A stretch of DNA of 39,397 nt from Planctomycetia bacterium (GCA_016795155.1 JAEUIE010000067.1:1-39397), one strand, 5' to 3'; numbered from the stretch's first letter, positions 1 through 8,286 are shown. Numbers and translations are program-made. The notes: a model not told the origin generated them from the sequence alone.

Positions 1-42
1 TATTAACGTGGCTAATGACGTGCCTTCCTTGGCACCACGCAA

Positions 43-108
43 AGCCTGATCTCCTGATGTGTTGTGTTGCTGTTCGCAAACTACAACGTAACCTCTTGAG
101 ATCAGGCT
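43..108. repeat. Inverted repeat, 11-bp arms
   Basis: The arms at 43-53 (AGCCTGATCTC) and 98-108 (GAGATCAGGCT) are perfect reverse complements separated by 44 bases. They could form a long-loop hairpin, or be the remains of a mobile-element end. No gene is seen from 1 to 239. Confidence 0.5.
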
Positions 109-142
109 GTTTAGATCAACTTAATTACCGGATGGCCTCTAT

Positions 143-161
143 ACGCAAACCGTGGCACCCA
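143..161 (+). repeat. Half copy of a dispersed palindromic element
   Basis: These 19 bases are identical to 14216-14234, the right arm of a hairpin element at 14195-14234. Only the right arm is present here, about 80 bases before the TA operon. It is probably a degenerate copy of a REP-like genomic repeat. Confidence 0.55.
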
Positions 162-239
162 CCTCGCATGACTTCTGATGCATGGGTACTTAGTAGACAT
201 AGATCAGTTGCGATAATTTCGCACATAGCAGAGACACTG

Positions 240-458
240 ATGATGGTCAAAGAGCTTGGAATTGACAGGCTGAGCGTACTGGAGAAGCTAACTCTTATTG
301 AAGAGATCTGGGATTCCCTGCCTGAGAATGTACAAACCGATGAAATACCTGAGTGGCATCAGAAGGAACTCGCTAAAAGGCTATCTCATGCCAAGGCGTT
401 TCCTCACGATAAGAAGCCGTGGCGTGAAGCATTGGCACGGTATGGAGAAGTGTCGTGA
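240..458 (+). CDS. Addiction module component (RelB/ParD-like antitoxin)
   Basis: This 72-residue protein starts at ATG 240 (a second ATG follows at 243). A longer frame runs back to 15, but the recognisable family begins here with GIDRLSVLEKLTLIEEIWDSL, the usual opening of the small 'putative addiction module component' family, and ends in a PWREALA-like tail. Family members are antitoxins encoded just before RelE/ParE toxins and are expected to bind the toxin and autoregulate the operon. The stop TGA (456-458) overlaps a GTG at 455, the classic 4-base coupling to the toxin frame. The antitoxin itself looks complete. Confidence 0.8.
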   Translation: MMVKELGIDRLSVLEKLTLIEEIWDSLPENVQTDEIPEWHQKELAKRLSHAKAFPHDKKPWREALARYGEVS

Positions 459-754
459 ACAAGTCGGTAAACCTGCGATCATAAGCAGAGGCCGACATTG
501 AACAAGCCCATAACTATTTGGAGGAAATTCGCCCTGGACTGGGTAAACAATTCGTTGCCCGAGTCAGACAGGTATTGGAGCGTATCGCATCAATGCCTGA
601 AATGTATGCAACAGTATTTCAGGATGTACGAGCAGTCAGGTTACGACAATTTCGATATGTCCTTTACTACATCGTCTTGACTGATTCCATCGACGTGCTG
701 GCAGTTCTTCATGGTTCGCCTGATTCTTCTGTGTGGCAGGCTCGATTTCAATAA
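455..754 (+). pseudogene. RelE/ParE-family toxin with in-frame stop at codon 10
   Basis: Read from GTG 455, the frame gives nine residues (MNKSVNLRS), a TAA at 482-484, and then an open frame that matches a RelE/ParE toxin: AEADIEQAHNYLEEIRPGLG, then RQVLERIASMPE, then VRLRQFRYVLYYIV, then VLAVLHG and a final VWQARF. The homologous part begins before the only later start candidate (TTG 518), which has no good ribosome binding site and would remove the first helix. The simplest reading is a nonsense mutation in an otherwise well-kept toxin. Alternatives are a sequencing error, or reinitiation giving a shorter product. The gene overlaps the antitoxin stop by 4 bases. Confidence 0.75.
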
Positions 755-756
755 GC

Positions 757-3009
757 TCACTGGTCTCGCTTCTTTGCTTTCATCTCTTCGAGTTGAATCT
801 CAACTTCGATTCGTCTTAACTTAACTGCCAGTAGATCAGATTTGGTACGCGATCCCGATTGATAGCCCTTTTCCGCATACCCTTCGAACTCTTTAAGCAA
901 CTTTAAGTGCTCCTCGAGCGATTTTATTTTCATGTCACTGTCCTTGGCGAGGGCCAGCCGGGCATCCAGCAACTGCTGTGATAACTGCCCTGATTCCTCC
1001 AGGGATGCCCTGCCTGCCCGGTACATCTCTTTCCAAATGTCCATCCGTTCCTCAGCCACCTTCAGCCGTTGTTGCTTGAGTTCAAGAATCTGTGGCGAGA
1101 CATCGGGTGATGGGTTTGGTTGTGTGGACCCAGCGGGAACTTCCTGATGTGGGGCGCCCAGAACGAGAGAGTCTTTCAGTGACTTGTCCACCCGTTTGTA
1201 AGTGACACTCAGACTCCTGAATGCTTCGGTTGCATTGTTGCCTGGCTCGAAGGCCGTTGGGCTGCGGTTTAAGGGCGACTGGGGATTGGGAACGAGTTTA
1301 TCGTCCTTGAGCATGAATGGCACTGCGCCGGAAATTTGGTAGGTGAATTCGTTGTCCTTGAGTTCATAGATGCCAAGCTGCCGTTCACGAAGTAAATTTT
1401 TGTTAATCGTCTCAGCGATATAGATATCTCGGTTAAGCTTGTCTGTACTCGAGAAATACCCTTGAAGCTTATCATTTGCGTCAGCAACAGAAACGATATC
1501 CAGGTCAATCTGCTTTGGTGTGGCAGTCTCATTGAGGGCGAATACGCTCGGAGGACCATCATGATGAGAACCTTTATGGATATACCTGCGAAGATACATG
1601 TTCTTTTTGAAGATCATTTCCTCGGCTGATTCAAGTTCATTAGTGACAGGGTTGCGTTCTTCCTTTCGCCAGATGCCTTCGAGGCGGTCGTAATCACTGG
1701 CTCGACGAAGAGTCAGATGCCAAATGTCTGGATCGTTTTCTGTACTCTTCGAAACATCCTGTGCATTTTTCTTTGGTGCAAGAACTATCTCGAATTTACC
1801 CTTCAGCAACTTGATGCTGCCACGTAGCTCAGCCAGTGTAACACTCGAAGGAGAAGCAGGGTCAAATGTCTCAAAGGGAATAATCTCATAAGGAGTGAAG
1901 TGTTTATAATTCGCAGGCAACACATCAAGCCAGTTATTGGAAATGAGCACCTGATTGCCTGCAAATCTCCAGAAACTCAGCTGGCTGAGTTTGACATCTC
2001 GCCCAGATCGCATGCCAGTCAGCAACCCTACCTCTCTGGCGGTCAGACTGGTCGCATTCGACTTTTCCATCACCCATTCACCCTGCAGCAGATCATGCAG
2101 CCTTTGGGGCTTTGCCTGATTCTGAGAAGGCTGTTTCCGTGATTCAGATGGTTGCTCTCTACCGTGCCACGCCCAGGCGCCGGTACCCACGCACAAGCAT
2201 GCCAGCATAACCGCAGCAGCCATGTATTTCACTTTCGTCATCAGCATGGATGTCATTACTCCCTGGGCCAGCGTGATGGCAGCGCTGGCTGGAACCTGAG
2301 AAGTCTTATGCACGACATGGCTGGCCAGGAGCGTGGTAGCCTGTACCAGCAAGGCAGGCACCTGGGCTTCGAGCTTTGTCATCGTCAATGCGCCTGCGGT
2401 CAGCGTGGGAACGATGCCTCGCTTGAGCAGACGATCCTGCAATAGTTTCTTACCTCGTGCCAACCTACCTGCCACCGAGCCGAGTGGCCAACCTAGTTGC
2501 CTGGCTGTTTCTTCTCTGGATTGCCCCTGCAGTTGGCAGAGGATGATTGGCGTGCGGTATTTGCCGGGCAGCCTGTCGAGTTCTGCATCGAGCAGTGTAG
2601 CCAGGTCTTGCTGTTCGATGATCCGTGCAGGGTCGCTGGTGGTGATGTGGGAAGTCATGCTGGCAGCCTGTTGTTCGTGACGCAATCGACGTGCAGATTT
2701 AGCCTGAGCCTGCAAAGCAGTTCGGCGGGCAACCTGCACCAGCCAGCCTGCCACGCTGGGCCATCGCTCCATGCTTTGCCCCTTTCGAGCCAGCACCAGG
2801 AACGTTGCCTGGAAAACATCATCGGCCTGCTCGCCTGGGCCAACGAGTCGGCGAATGATCCCCAGGATCAATGGGCCATGCCGCTGAACCAGCGTGGCAA
2901 AGGCCTGCTCATCGCGCTGGGTGCGGAAACGCTCCAGCAAGGTGCCATCGTTCTCGTCGGTGCAGGCGAGATGGCGAAAGGATCGCAGATAGGAAAATAC
3001 GCCGGACAT
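757..3009 (-). CDS. ECF sigma factor with long transmembrane C-terminal extension (TIGR03067-like)
   Basis: This 750-residue protein has an ECF sigma factor at its N-terminus: region 2 about 25-100 (DEQAFATLVQRH, QADDVFQATFLVLARK) and region 4 about 135-190 (LDRLPGKYRTPIILCQLQG, then an SREETARQLGWPLGSV helix-turn-helix). A hydrophobic segment at about 262-281 follows. The remaining ~450 residues are predicted to lie across the membrane: a region resembling two TIGR03067-type units (LQGEW..., LEGIWRKEE..., TPKQIDL, GIYEL) and a charged heptad-like C-terminal coiled coil. ECF sigmas fused to membrane-anchored output or sensor domains are typical of planctomycetes; the anchor probably replaces a separate anti-sigma factor (inference). 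The start ATG has AGG six bases upstream. Confidence 0.85.
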   Translation of the reverse strand: MSGVFSYLRSFRHLACTDENDGTLLERFRTQRDEQAFATLVQRHGPLILGIIRRLVGPGEQADDVFQATFLVLARKGQSMERWPSVAGWLVQVARRTALQAQAKSARRLRHEQQAASMTSHITTSDPARIIEQQDLATLLDAELDRLPGKYRTPIILCQLQGQSREETARQLGWPLGSVAGRLARGKKLLQDRLLKRGIVPTLTAGALTMTKLEAQVPALLVQATTLLASHVVHKTSQVPASAAITLAQGVMTSMLMTKVKYMAAAVMLACLCVGTGAWAWHGREQPSESRKQPSQNQAKPQRLHDLLQGEWVMEKSNATSLTAREVGLLTGMRSGRDVKLSQLSFWRFAGNQVLISNNWLDVLPANYKHFTPYEIIPFETFDPASPSSVTLAELRGSIKLLKGKFEIVLAPKKNAQDVSKSTENDPDIWHLTLRRASDYDRLEGIWRKEERNPVTNELESAEEMIFKKNMYLRRYIHKGSHHDGPPSVFALNETATPKQIDLDIVSVADANDKLQGYFSSTDKLNRDIYIAETINKNLLRERQLGIYELKDNEFTYQISGAVPFMLKDDKLVPNPQSPLNRSPTAFEPGNNATEAFRSLSVTYKRVDKSLKDSLVLGAPHQEVPAGSTQPNPSPDVSPQILELKQQRLKVAEERMDIWKEMYRAGRASLEESGQLSQQLLDARLALAKDSDMKIKSLEEHLKLLKEFEGYAEKGYQSGSRTKSDLLAVKLRRIEVEIQLEEMKAKKRDQ

Positions 3010-3177
3010 GATGACCTAAAAAGTGAGCCAACACCTATCATGCCGCGCCGGAGGTGAAACAGTACAGAAATTTCGTGTTTTTATTCAGGCAAGGGAAAAG
3101 CCCGTGACAACAAGTCCACAGGCTGGAAGAAACATCATGCAGATCGGCTGAAGTTATTGTTCAAACTTAGCATTATT

Positions 3178-3330
3178 CCCTCTCCCCCTTGGGGAGAGGG
3201 TTAGGGTGCGGGGTTTCGTTTCATGGCGCAGCCTTTCATGCTTTTGTTCACACACCTATCATGAAGGGCTTCGCCATCAGAAGGATCCCCTCACCCCCGG
3301 CCTCTCTCCCTGAGAGGGAGAGGGGAGAAA
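3178..3330. repeat. Pair of CCCTCTCC-type palindromic repeats in inverted orientation
   Basis: The gap 3010-3354 has no gene. It holds two GC-rich palindromes: 3178-3213 (CCCTCTCCCC..GGGGAGAGGG followed by TTAGGGTGCGGGG) and 3287-3330 (CCCCTCACCCCC.. followed by CTCTCCCTGAGAGGGAGAGG). They are inverted with respect to each other and separated by about 70 bases. Related copies lie at 8981-9007, 12820-12864 and 28023-28068. They resemble a dispersed REP/BIME-type family and may help terminate transcription from both flanks. Confidence 0.75.
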
Positions 3331-3354
3331 ACGATGATCCATTTGTAAGTTGAA

Positions 3355-3756
3355 TTACGGCTGATGCAGGTTATGGCATTCCTTGCAACTGTTGTTGATC
3401 TTGCTGATCAGCGTCTTGGCATTGGGATGATCTTTCTTGCCTGCTGCTTCGCTGAGGGATTTGACATTCTTGGTGAGAGCTTCGGTCAGTTTCTTCCAAC
3501 TGTCAGCCTCGCCTTGCGGCTGTTTTTCCTTGCACAAGGTTTCACAGAGCTTAACCAACTCTTTCGTGTTCTTATCAACATCGTTCCAGTTGGGATTATC
3601 CTTATCGATTTCCAGGCTGATCTTGTGACGAAGGCCTCCTTTCTTGAAGCCTTTCTCCATGATCTCTTCGATTTTGCCATGCATGAACATGGCACCAGCA
3701 CCACCTATGACTACCAGGCTGGTTACAATCACCAGCATCAGTTTCCTGCAATTCAT
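3355..3756 (-). CDS. Small c-type cytochrome (cytochrome c'/c556-like)
   Basis: This 133-residue exported protein has an N-terminal hydrophobic segment (LMLVIVTSLVVIGGAGAMF), then a helical, lysine-rich body, and one heme-binding CKECH motif seven residues before the end (CKECHNLHQP). A single CxxCH very close to the C-terminus after a four-helix-like body is the arrangement of class II cytochromes (c' and c556). It is therefore probably a periplasmic or membrane-anchored monoheme electron carrier or gas-binding protein. No redox partner is encoded nearby. The gene is 73 bases downstream of the GNAT gene on the same strand. Confidence 0.7.
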   Translation of the reverse strand: MNCRKLMLVIVTSLVVIGGAGAMFMHGKIEEIMEKGFKKGGLRHKISLEIDKDNPNWNDVDKNTKELVKLCETLCKEKQPQGEADSWKKLTEALTKNVKSLSEAAGKKDHPNAKTLISKINNSCKECHNLHQP

Positions 3757-3829
3757 ATCAGACTCTCCTGCACTTGGGACTACTCATGGGATAAGCATCT
3801 GACGGGATGTTGTCAATGCGGATGAGGGG

Positions 3830-4360
3830 TCATGCTGCAGATGAGTCAGTTTTCAACAAGCCGTAGAAAGCTTGATCTTGAACAGTGCCTGCTTTGATGA
3901 CGTGTTGTCGATGGATGCCCTCGAGCTTGAAGCCTGCTTTTTCGAGTACCCGTCTGGATGGGTGATTATTGGCCATCACGCCGGCGTAGAGTTTACGCAG
4001 GGGGAACTGTGCGAAGGCCCACTGGGCGAACGCTTTCACACAACTGGTAGCCAGCCCCTTACCCCAGAATGGTTCAGCGAGCCAGTAGCCTATTTCTGCA
4101 GTGCCTGTTTCGATATCGTTCTGCAGACATAGACCCATGCTGCCTATAGCGTGCTGTTCAAATTCGATGGCGAAGTTGCAGAGAGGGTTTTCCGAAGAGG
4201 CACATTCAATCCAGGCTTTGCCATCTGCTTCGGTGTAGGGAAAAGGCATGCGGTTGCGGAGATTGATCCAGACATTGCGGTTGTTGGCACAGCGAACCAG
4301 GCTGGCCAGATCACTATGTCGCCAGGGTCTGAGGAGGCAGGGTGGTGCGGGGATTTTCAT
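3830..4360 (-). CDS. GNAT family N-acetyltransferase (RimJ/RimL-like)
   Basis: This is a 176-residue acetyltransferase of the RimJ/RimL group. It opens with LRPWRHSDLASLVRCANN and has the central EIGYWLAEPFWGKGLAT motif, in which the acetyl-CoA pyrophosphate loop is formed by WGKGLAT, followed by RKLYAGVMANNHPSRRVLEKAGF, a hallmark of the family. It would transfer an acetyl group from acetyl-CoA to a protein N-terminus or small amine; the substrate cannot be told. Length is normal. It starts 30 bases after the end of the 423-residue gene on the same strand, so the two may be cotranscribed. Confidence 0.88.
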   Translation of the reverse strand: MKIPAPPCLLRPWRHSDLASLVRCANNRNVWINLRNRMPFPYTEADGKAWIECASSENPLCNFAIEFEQHAIGSMGLCLQNDIETGTAEIGYWLAEPFWGKGLATSCVKAFAQWAFAQFPLRKLYAGVMANNHPSRRVLEKAGFKLEGIHRQHVIKAGTVQDQAFYGLLKTDSSAA

Positions 4361-4390
4361 GCATTATCCATAAGCAGACAACATGCATTA

Positions 4391-5662
4391 TCATGAATGC
4401 TGAGCGAGAGACAGGTTCGGTGTTCTTTTGCGTTTGGTCAACCACATCAGCAAGGCAGAAAACAGCACGCCAGCGCAGAGACCAAACAGCGGATACCAAT
4501 TGGATATGGGGTTGTAGTTCCAGTAATCAAAGTATCGTTCGTTGCCGATTACCAGGCCGTTTTTTTCGGGAAGAGAAAAGGCATATCTGATGGCAGATGA
4601 TTTTTTGCCTTCAAGCCCTGAAATGCTTCCGTGAAGTTGGTTGGTTTTCCGGTCGAACAACAGTAACGAATCTGCCTCTGGCCAGCATTTATCAACGACA
4701 TTTGCGAACGTTGCGCCGAGTTGCTTCTTGAGCCATACTCGTCGTCGATCGAATTTGGAAGCAGAATGTATCAAGCGAAAGTCCTTGTCAGCCAGATGAT
4801 TGAAGCCTGACGAAGAAAGACTGACTTCTTTCTCCGGAACTTCCTGAAATCCGTAATCCGTTCGGACGAAGTATTGCACGGTCAGTTTGTTCCCTACTGG
4901 GTTGGTGAAATTTGAACGTAATGCACTAAACGATTGCCCATCCGATGACCATTCAAGATCGGACACATAGCCTTCGATCTCAGGTAAATGCTCTTCGTTT
5001 TTAATGTCATACAGCTGTAATTGAGTGACAAGTTGAGCTTTATTTCTTCCCGAAGGGTCAACACAACACCGGTAAGCAATACGTGCATCGGGGTTCACGT
5101 TGAAATATAATTCATTAGTTCTCTGCCATTTGATACGGATTGGATCAACCGTCTTATCTAGCTTCCAGACTGTAATTTGTTGGTAGTCTCTTGCCACAAG
5201 CGTATTATTTTTCAGAAACACATTGTCCACCATCCGCTCCACCCAGAACCGCTTCTCCACCTTCCCCGCTTTCCAGTCGAACAGGATCACCTGCTTTTCT
5301 TTGCTTTTCTTTTCATCGTAATGCGAAGCTGGAAAGACTACATATCGCTCATTATCACTCAAAACACATTCCCGTATCTGTGCGGCACTGGCATCGAGCA
5401 GTTCTCTGGTAATGGGGATACGGAACTGTTCCACACCTGTTTCTGGTTCCAACCCAAAGAGCGACTGTTTGCCTTGCGAAGTGACTTCCGCGACCAGCAA
5501 GGTGGAATCGTTGTTGACGTAGCCCAGGGGTTTCACCACATATTCTGCCTGGTAAGTCCAAACGGGCTTCTGGACAGGCAGCAATTTCCAGCCTGCAAAC
5601 AGCCCCAGCATGGGCAGAATGACCAGCAATATCCAGCGTAGCAGCTTCCACATGGAAGCCAT
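4391..5662 (-). CDS. Membrane-anchored propeller-like protein, unknown function
   Basis: No family is recognised. The 423-residue protein has a TM segment at about 5-24 (LLRWILLVILPMLGLFAG) and a second near the C-terminus (YPLFGLCAGVLFSALLMWL) followed by KRKR. The ~350 residues between them carry WD40/YVTN-like phrases (DNERYVVFPASHYDEKKS, VILFDWKAGKVEKRF, LTVWKLD-like repeats, DLEWSSDGQSFSALRS), suggesting a periplasmic beta-propeller. The arrangement would place the propeller outside and a short basic tail inside. It is divergent from the rplY operon. Confidence 0.6.
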   Translation of the reverse strand: MASMWKLLRWILLVILPMLGLFAGWKLLPVQKPVWTYQAEYVVKPLGYVNNDSTLLVAEVTSQGKQSLFGLEPETGVEQFRIPITRELLDASAAQIRECVLSDNERYVVFPASHYDEKKSKEKQVILFDWKAGKVEKRFWVERMVDNVFLKNNTLVARDYQQITVWKLDKTVDPIRIKWQRTNELYFNVNPDARIAYRCCVDPSGRNKAQLVTQLQLYDIKNEEHLPEIEGYVSDLEWSSDGQSFSALRSNFTNPVGNKLTVQYFVRTDYGFQEVPEKEVSLSSSGFNHLADKDFRLIHSASKFDRRRVWLKKQLGATFANVVDKCWPEADSLLLFDRKTNQLHGSISGLEGKKSSAIRYAFSLPEKNGLVIGNERYFDYWNYNPISNWYPLFGLCAGVLFSALLMWLTKRKRTPNLSLAQHS

Positions 5663-5808
5663 CGTATCAGGATTATTGAACTATGCAACAACGTATCATG
5701 TTATGCACCATGCACTTGGGTGGAATGTCAATTTAATGCTTCAAGCACTTTTCCGTCAGAGTTGGCGTGAAATTCGGGCTGAACACTGCTAAAATCACCG
5801 TAAATCCC

Positions 5809-5840
5809 TTGCCAGCAAGGTGTATCATTCGCACTATAAT
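5809..5840 (+). promoter_or_regulatory. Candidate promoter of the rplY operon
   Basis: A consensus -10 box TATAAT lies at 5835-5840, about 40 bases before the rplY start. The best -35-like hexamer, TTGCCA at 5809-5814, is 20 bases away, longer than the usual 17, so the -10 is the stronger part of the call. Confidence 0.35.
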
Positions 5841-5880
5841 CATTCGCGACTGAGTACGCCTATTTGCATTGAGTGAAGAC

Positions 5881-6549
5881 ATGTCAACATCCGCTTTGAA
5901 GAGTTTAGGGGCAGAAACCCGCAAAAAATCGGGGTCTGCCGAAGCACGCCGACTGCGTCGGACAAAACAGATTCCCGCTGTCGTGTATGGACACAAGGAA
6001 GACAACGAGAACATCAGCATCAGCCACGATGATTTCGGGCTGATCGTTCGCTACAACCAGCGCATTATTGATGTGGAAATCAAGGGTGGCAAACCCCAGA
6101 AATGCCTCGTACGCGATGTGCAGTGGGATGTTCTGGGCAAGGAAGTGGTACACGTTGATTTCGAACGTGTTAGCGCTGATGAACGCATTCACCTGAATGT
6201 ACCTATCAAGCTCAAAGGCAACGCGATTATTCCCGCTGGTTCGGTGCTCAATTTCCATCTGCACGAATTGGAAATTGAATGTACTGCTGCCAGCATTCCA
6301 GAGCAGATCACAGTCAATATCGCTGAGCTGAAGCAGGGTCAGGCGATCCATGTGAAAGAACTGGAATTGCCTGCCGGCGTAAAAGCGTTGACCGATGCCG
6401 ATGAAACCGTGGTGGCGATTGTCACGCACGTGGAGAAGGTGGAAGCCACGCCGCTGGAAGGTGCAACGGCTACCGAGCCTGAAGTACTTACCGCCCGCAA
6501 GCCAGTTGAAGGTGAGGAAGGGGACGCGAAAGACGCCAAGAAGAAATAA
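5881..6549 (+). CDS. rplY: 50S ribosomal protein L25 / general stress protein Ctc
   Basis: This 222-residue protein is the long, two-domain CTC form of L25. The N-terminal 5S rRNA-binding domain (SAEARRLRRTKQIPAVVYGHKE) is followed by the beta-rich TL5/CTC domain (VHVDFERVSADERIHLNVPIKLKG, ..AIHVKELELPAGVKAL). An acidic/lysine tail ends the protein. It binds 5S rRNA in the large subunit. ATG 5881 is preferred over the in-frame TTG 5869 because a GAG-type site lies upstream and homologues start close to it. pth follows after 38 bases, the common rplY-pth pairing in bacteria. Confidence 0.93.
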   Translation: MSTSALKSLGAETRKKSGSAEARRLRRTKQIPAVVYGHKEDNENISISHDDFGLIVRYNQRIIDVEIKGGKPQKCLVRDVQWDVLGKEVVHVDFERVSADERIHLNVPIKLKGNAIIPAGSVLNFHLHELEIECTAASIPEQITVNIAELKQGQAIHVKELELPAGVKALTDADETVVAIVTHVEKVEATPLEGATATEPEVLTARKPVEGEEGDAKDAKKK

Positions 6550-6587
6550 CATCATCCTGGTGGTAAGCCTCATCGTCGGAAGCGAGT

Positions 6588-7226
6588 ATGAAGATCGTGG
6601 TGGGGCTGGGAAATCCGGGATCGCAGTATCAGGGCACGCGGCATAATGTCGGTTTCGAAGTAATCGATATGCTGGCCAGCGGACCTGGAGGCGGCAGATT
6701 TCAACGCCGGTTCGATGCCGAGCTGGCGGAGGGGCTGGAAGGCCTGGAAAAAGTGCTGTACCTGAAGCCACTCACGTTCATGAACCTGAGTGGCCGCTGT
6801 GTCAGAGCAGCCTTGGATTTCTATCAACTGCCTGCCACGGAACTGCTGGTGATCTGTGATGATGTGAACCTGCCTCTGGGCCAGCTTCGCATGCGAGCAG
6901 GCGGATCAGCAGGCGGGCACAATGGGCTGAAGGACATCGAGAAGCACCTGGGCACACAGAACTATGCCCGGCTGCGCATGGGTGTCAGTGGCCCCGGTCG
7001 ATCCGACCTGGCTGACTACGTCCTCTCGCGGTTCAAGCCGGGAGAAAAAGATGTAGTGAACGATATGGAGATTCGAGCAGCTCAGGCAACAGGCTGCTGG
7101 ATTCGTGAAGGTGTGGCAACAGCGATGAATCGCTTCAACGCACCTGAGAAAGAACCGAAACCGAAAAAGCCTCGACCTCCCCGTGAGGAAAAGGACACAG
7201 AAAAACAGGACAAGCCAACTGAATGA
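6588..7226 (+). CDS. pth: Peptidyl-tRNA hydrolase
   Basis: Pth cleaves the ester bond of peptidyl-tRNAs released from stalled ribosomes, recycling tRNA. The 212-residue protein has the signature opening MKIVVGLGNPGSQYQGTRHN, whose TRHN holds the catalytic His, then LKPLTFMNLSG, CDDVNLPLGQLRMRAGGSAG and GGHNGLKDIEKHLGTQNYAR, all standard family motifs. The last ~30 residues are a lysine/proline/glutamate-rich tail that is not part of the usual fold. It sits in the ribosomal-protein operon between rplY and rpsF. Confidence 0.95.
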   Translation: MKIVVGLGNPGSQYQGTRHNVGFEVIDMLASGPGGGRFQRRFDAELAEGLEGLEKVLYLKPLTFMNLSGRCVRAALDFYQLPATELLVICDDVNLPLGQLRMRAGGSAGGHNGLKDIEKHLGTQNYARLRMGVSGPGRSDLADYVLSRFKPGEKDVVNDMEIRAAQATGCWIREGVATAMNRFNAPEKEPKPKKPRPPREEKDTEKQDKPTE

Positions 7227-7302
7227 ACACACTGTGCGGCTGAAAAGCTAATCCCTCTTCAGTCCATTTCCTACCGCACGGTTATTTTTGAGGAGACGCG
7301 AC

Positions 7303-7704
7303 GTGGCAGGCGAATTGTACGAAATGCTGATTATCTTCGATGCCAACAAGTACAACAGCGATGCTGCTGGCACCGTGGATGCAGTACACCAGATCATCAC
7401 CAAGAATGGTGGTGAAATGGTGGTGAGCCGACCCTGGGATGAACGCCGGTTCACTTACCCGATCAAGAACCAGAAGAAGGGTATGTATTACCTGCTCTAC
7501 TTCCGGGGCAAGGGTGAAGTGGTACACCCCATCGAAGCTGACCTTCGGTTGAGCGAAACCATTCTGCGGTACATGATGATCAACATTCATCCGAAGCTGC
7601 ACGAACAGATGATTACGATTGCCAAGGATGAACATGCCGCGGTGGCCCTGCATGCACCAGGCCTGGCAGAAGAAGATATCATGGGCATTAACGTCGGAAG
7701 ATAG
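7303..7704 (+). CDS. rpsF: 30S ribosomal protein S6
   Basis: S6 is a small-subunit platform protein that normally pairs with S18. The 133-residue product has the expected YEMLIIFDANKY start strand, the WDERRFTYPIKNQKKGMYYLLYF core (seen as DERRFTYPIKNQ and GMYYLLYFRG), and VEADLRLSETILRYM-like helix (seen as IEADLRLSETILRYM). GTG 7303 is chosen over the in-frame TTG 7288 because GAGGAG at 7290-7295 gives a seven-base spacing to it. ssb and rplI follow; rpsR, which normally lies between them, is not here. Confidence 0.94.
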   Translation: MAGELYEMLIIFDANKYNSDAAGTVDAVHQIITKNGGEMVVSRPWDERRFTYPIKNQKKGMYYLLYFRGKGEVVHPIEADLRLSETILRYMMINIHPKLHEQMITIAKDEHAAVALHAPGLAEEDIMGINVGR

Positions 7705-7794
7705 TTTCCGATTTCGCGGCTTGTACAGCTTGCGATCGAGCAACATCACGCTTAGGCTAGGTTCATGCAGATAGTCACATGACGGAGTGCCGCG

Positions 7795-8286
7795 ATGGCT
7801 AACTTGAACAAAGTGATGTTGATTGGTCGCCTGACCCGCGACGTGGAAACCCGCCAGTTCTCCAATGGTGGCAAAGTGGCCAAGTTTGGCTTCGCCGTCA
7901 CCAGTAGCCGGAAGAAGAACCAGCAGACAGGCAAATGGGAAGATGAACCCTGTTTCCTGGATGTGGAAGTATTCAATCGGGGCGAATTTGGCAAGAAAGC
8001 CGACACGGCTGAGCAGTACCTGTCCAAGGGCAAGCAGATCTTCATTGAAGGTCACCTGAAGATGGACAGTTGGACCAGCCAGGATGGTCAGAAACGAAAC
8101 AAGCTTGTGGTGGTATGCGAGAACTTTGAATTTCTCGATGCCCGCGAAGGTGGGAATTTCAGTGGTGGATCGCGTCAGGGTGGTGGCAGCAATCGTGCCC
8201 AGTACGATGTGCCTAACCCCGATGAAACACCTGATTCCACCCCCAATTTTGCACCCGATGGCGATAAGGAAGACATCCCTTTTTAA
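7795..8286 (+). CDS. ssb: Single-stranded DNA-binding protein
   Basis: SSB coats single-stranded DNA during replication, recombination and repair. The 163-residue protein begins MANLNKVMLIGRLTRDVETR and continues with the OB-fold phrases FGFAVTSSRK, FLDVEVFNRG, EQYLSKGKQIFIEGHLKMDSW and NKLVVVCENFEFLD. A glycine/asparagine-rich linker leads to the acidic partner-binding tip DKEDIPF, which matches the DDDIPF consensus that recruits replication partners. Length is typical. It lies between rpsF and rplI, the classical context. Confidence 0.96.
   Translation: MANLNKVMLIGRLTRDVETRQFSNGGKVAKFGFAVTSSRKKNQQTGKWEDEPCFLDVEVFNRGEFGKKADTAEQYLSKGKQIFIEGHLKMDSWTSQDGQKRNKLVVVCENFEFLDAREGGNFSGGSRQGGGSNRAQYDVPNPDETPDSTPNFAPDGDKEDIPF

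Noticed and set aside
15-239. Long N-terminal extension of the antitoxin frame
   Set aside because: The stretch crosses the inverted repeat and the half element, has no family resemblance, and the recognisable antitoxin starts at 240.
2497-3057. 186-residue plus-strand frame opposite the sigma factor
   Set aside because: It lies wholly antisense to a well-supported gene and has no recognisable motif.
3178-3330. Possible CRISPR array from the repeated CCCTCTCC blocks
   Set aside because: Copies are few, palindromic, unequal and not regularly spaced; no Cas gene is nearby.
5905-6771. 288-residue minus-strand frame across rplY and pth
   Set aside because: Antisense shadow of two certain genes.
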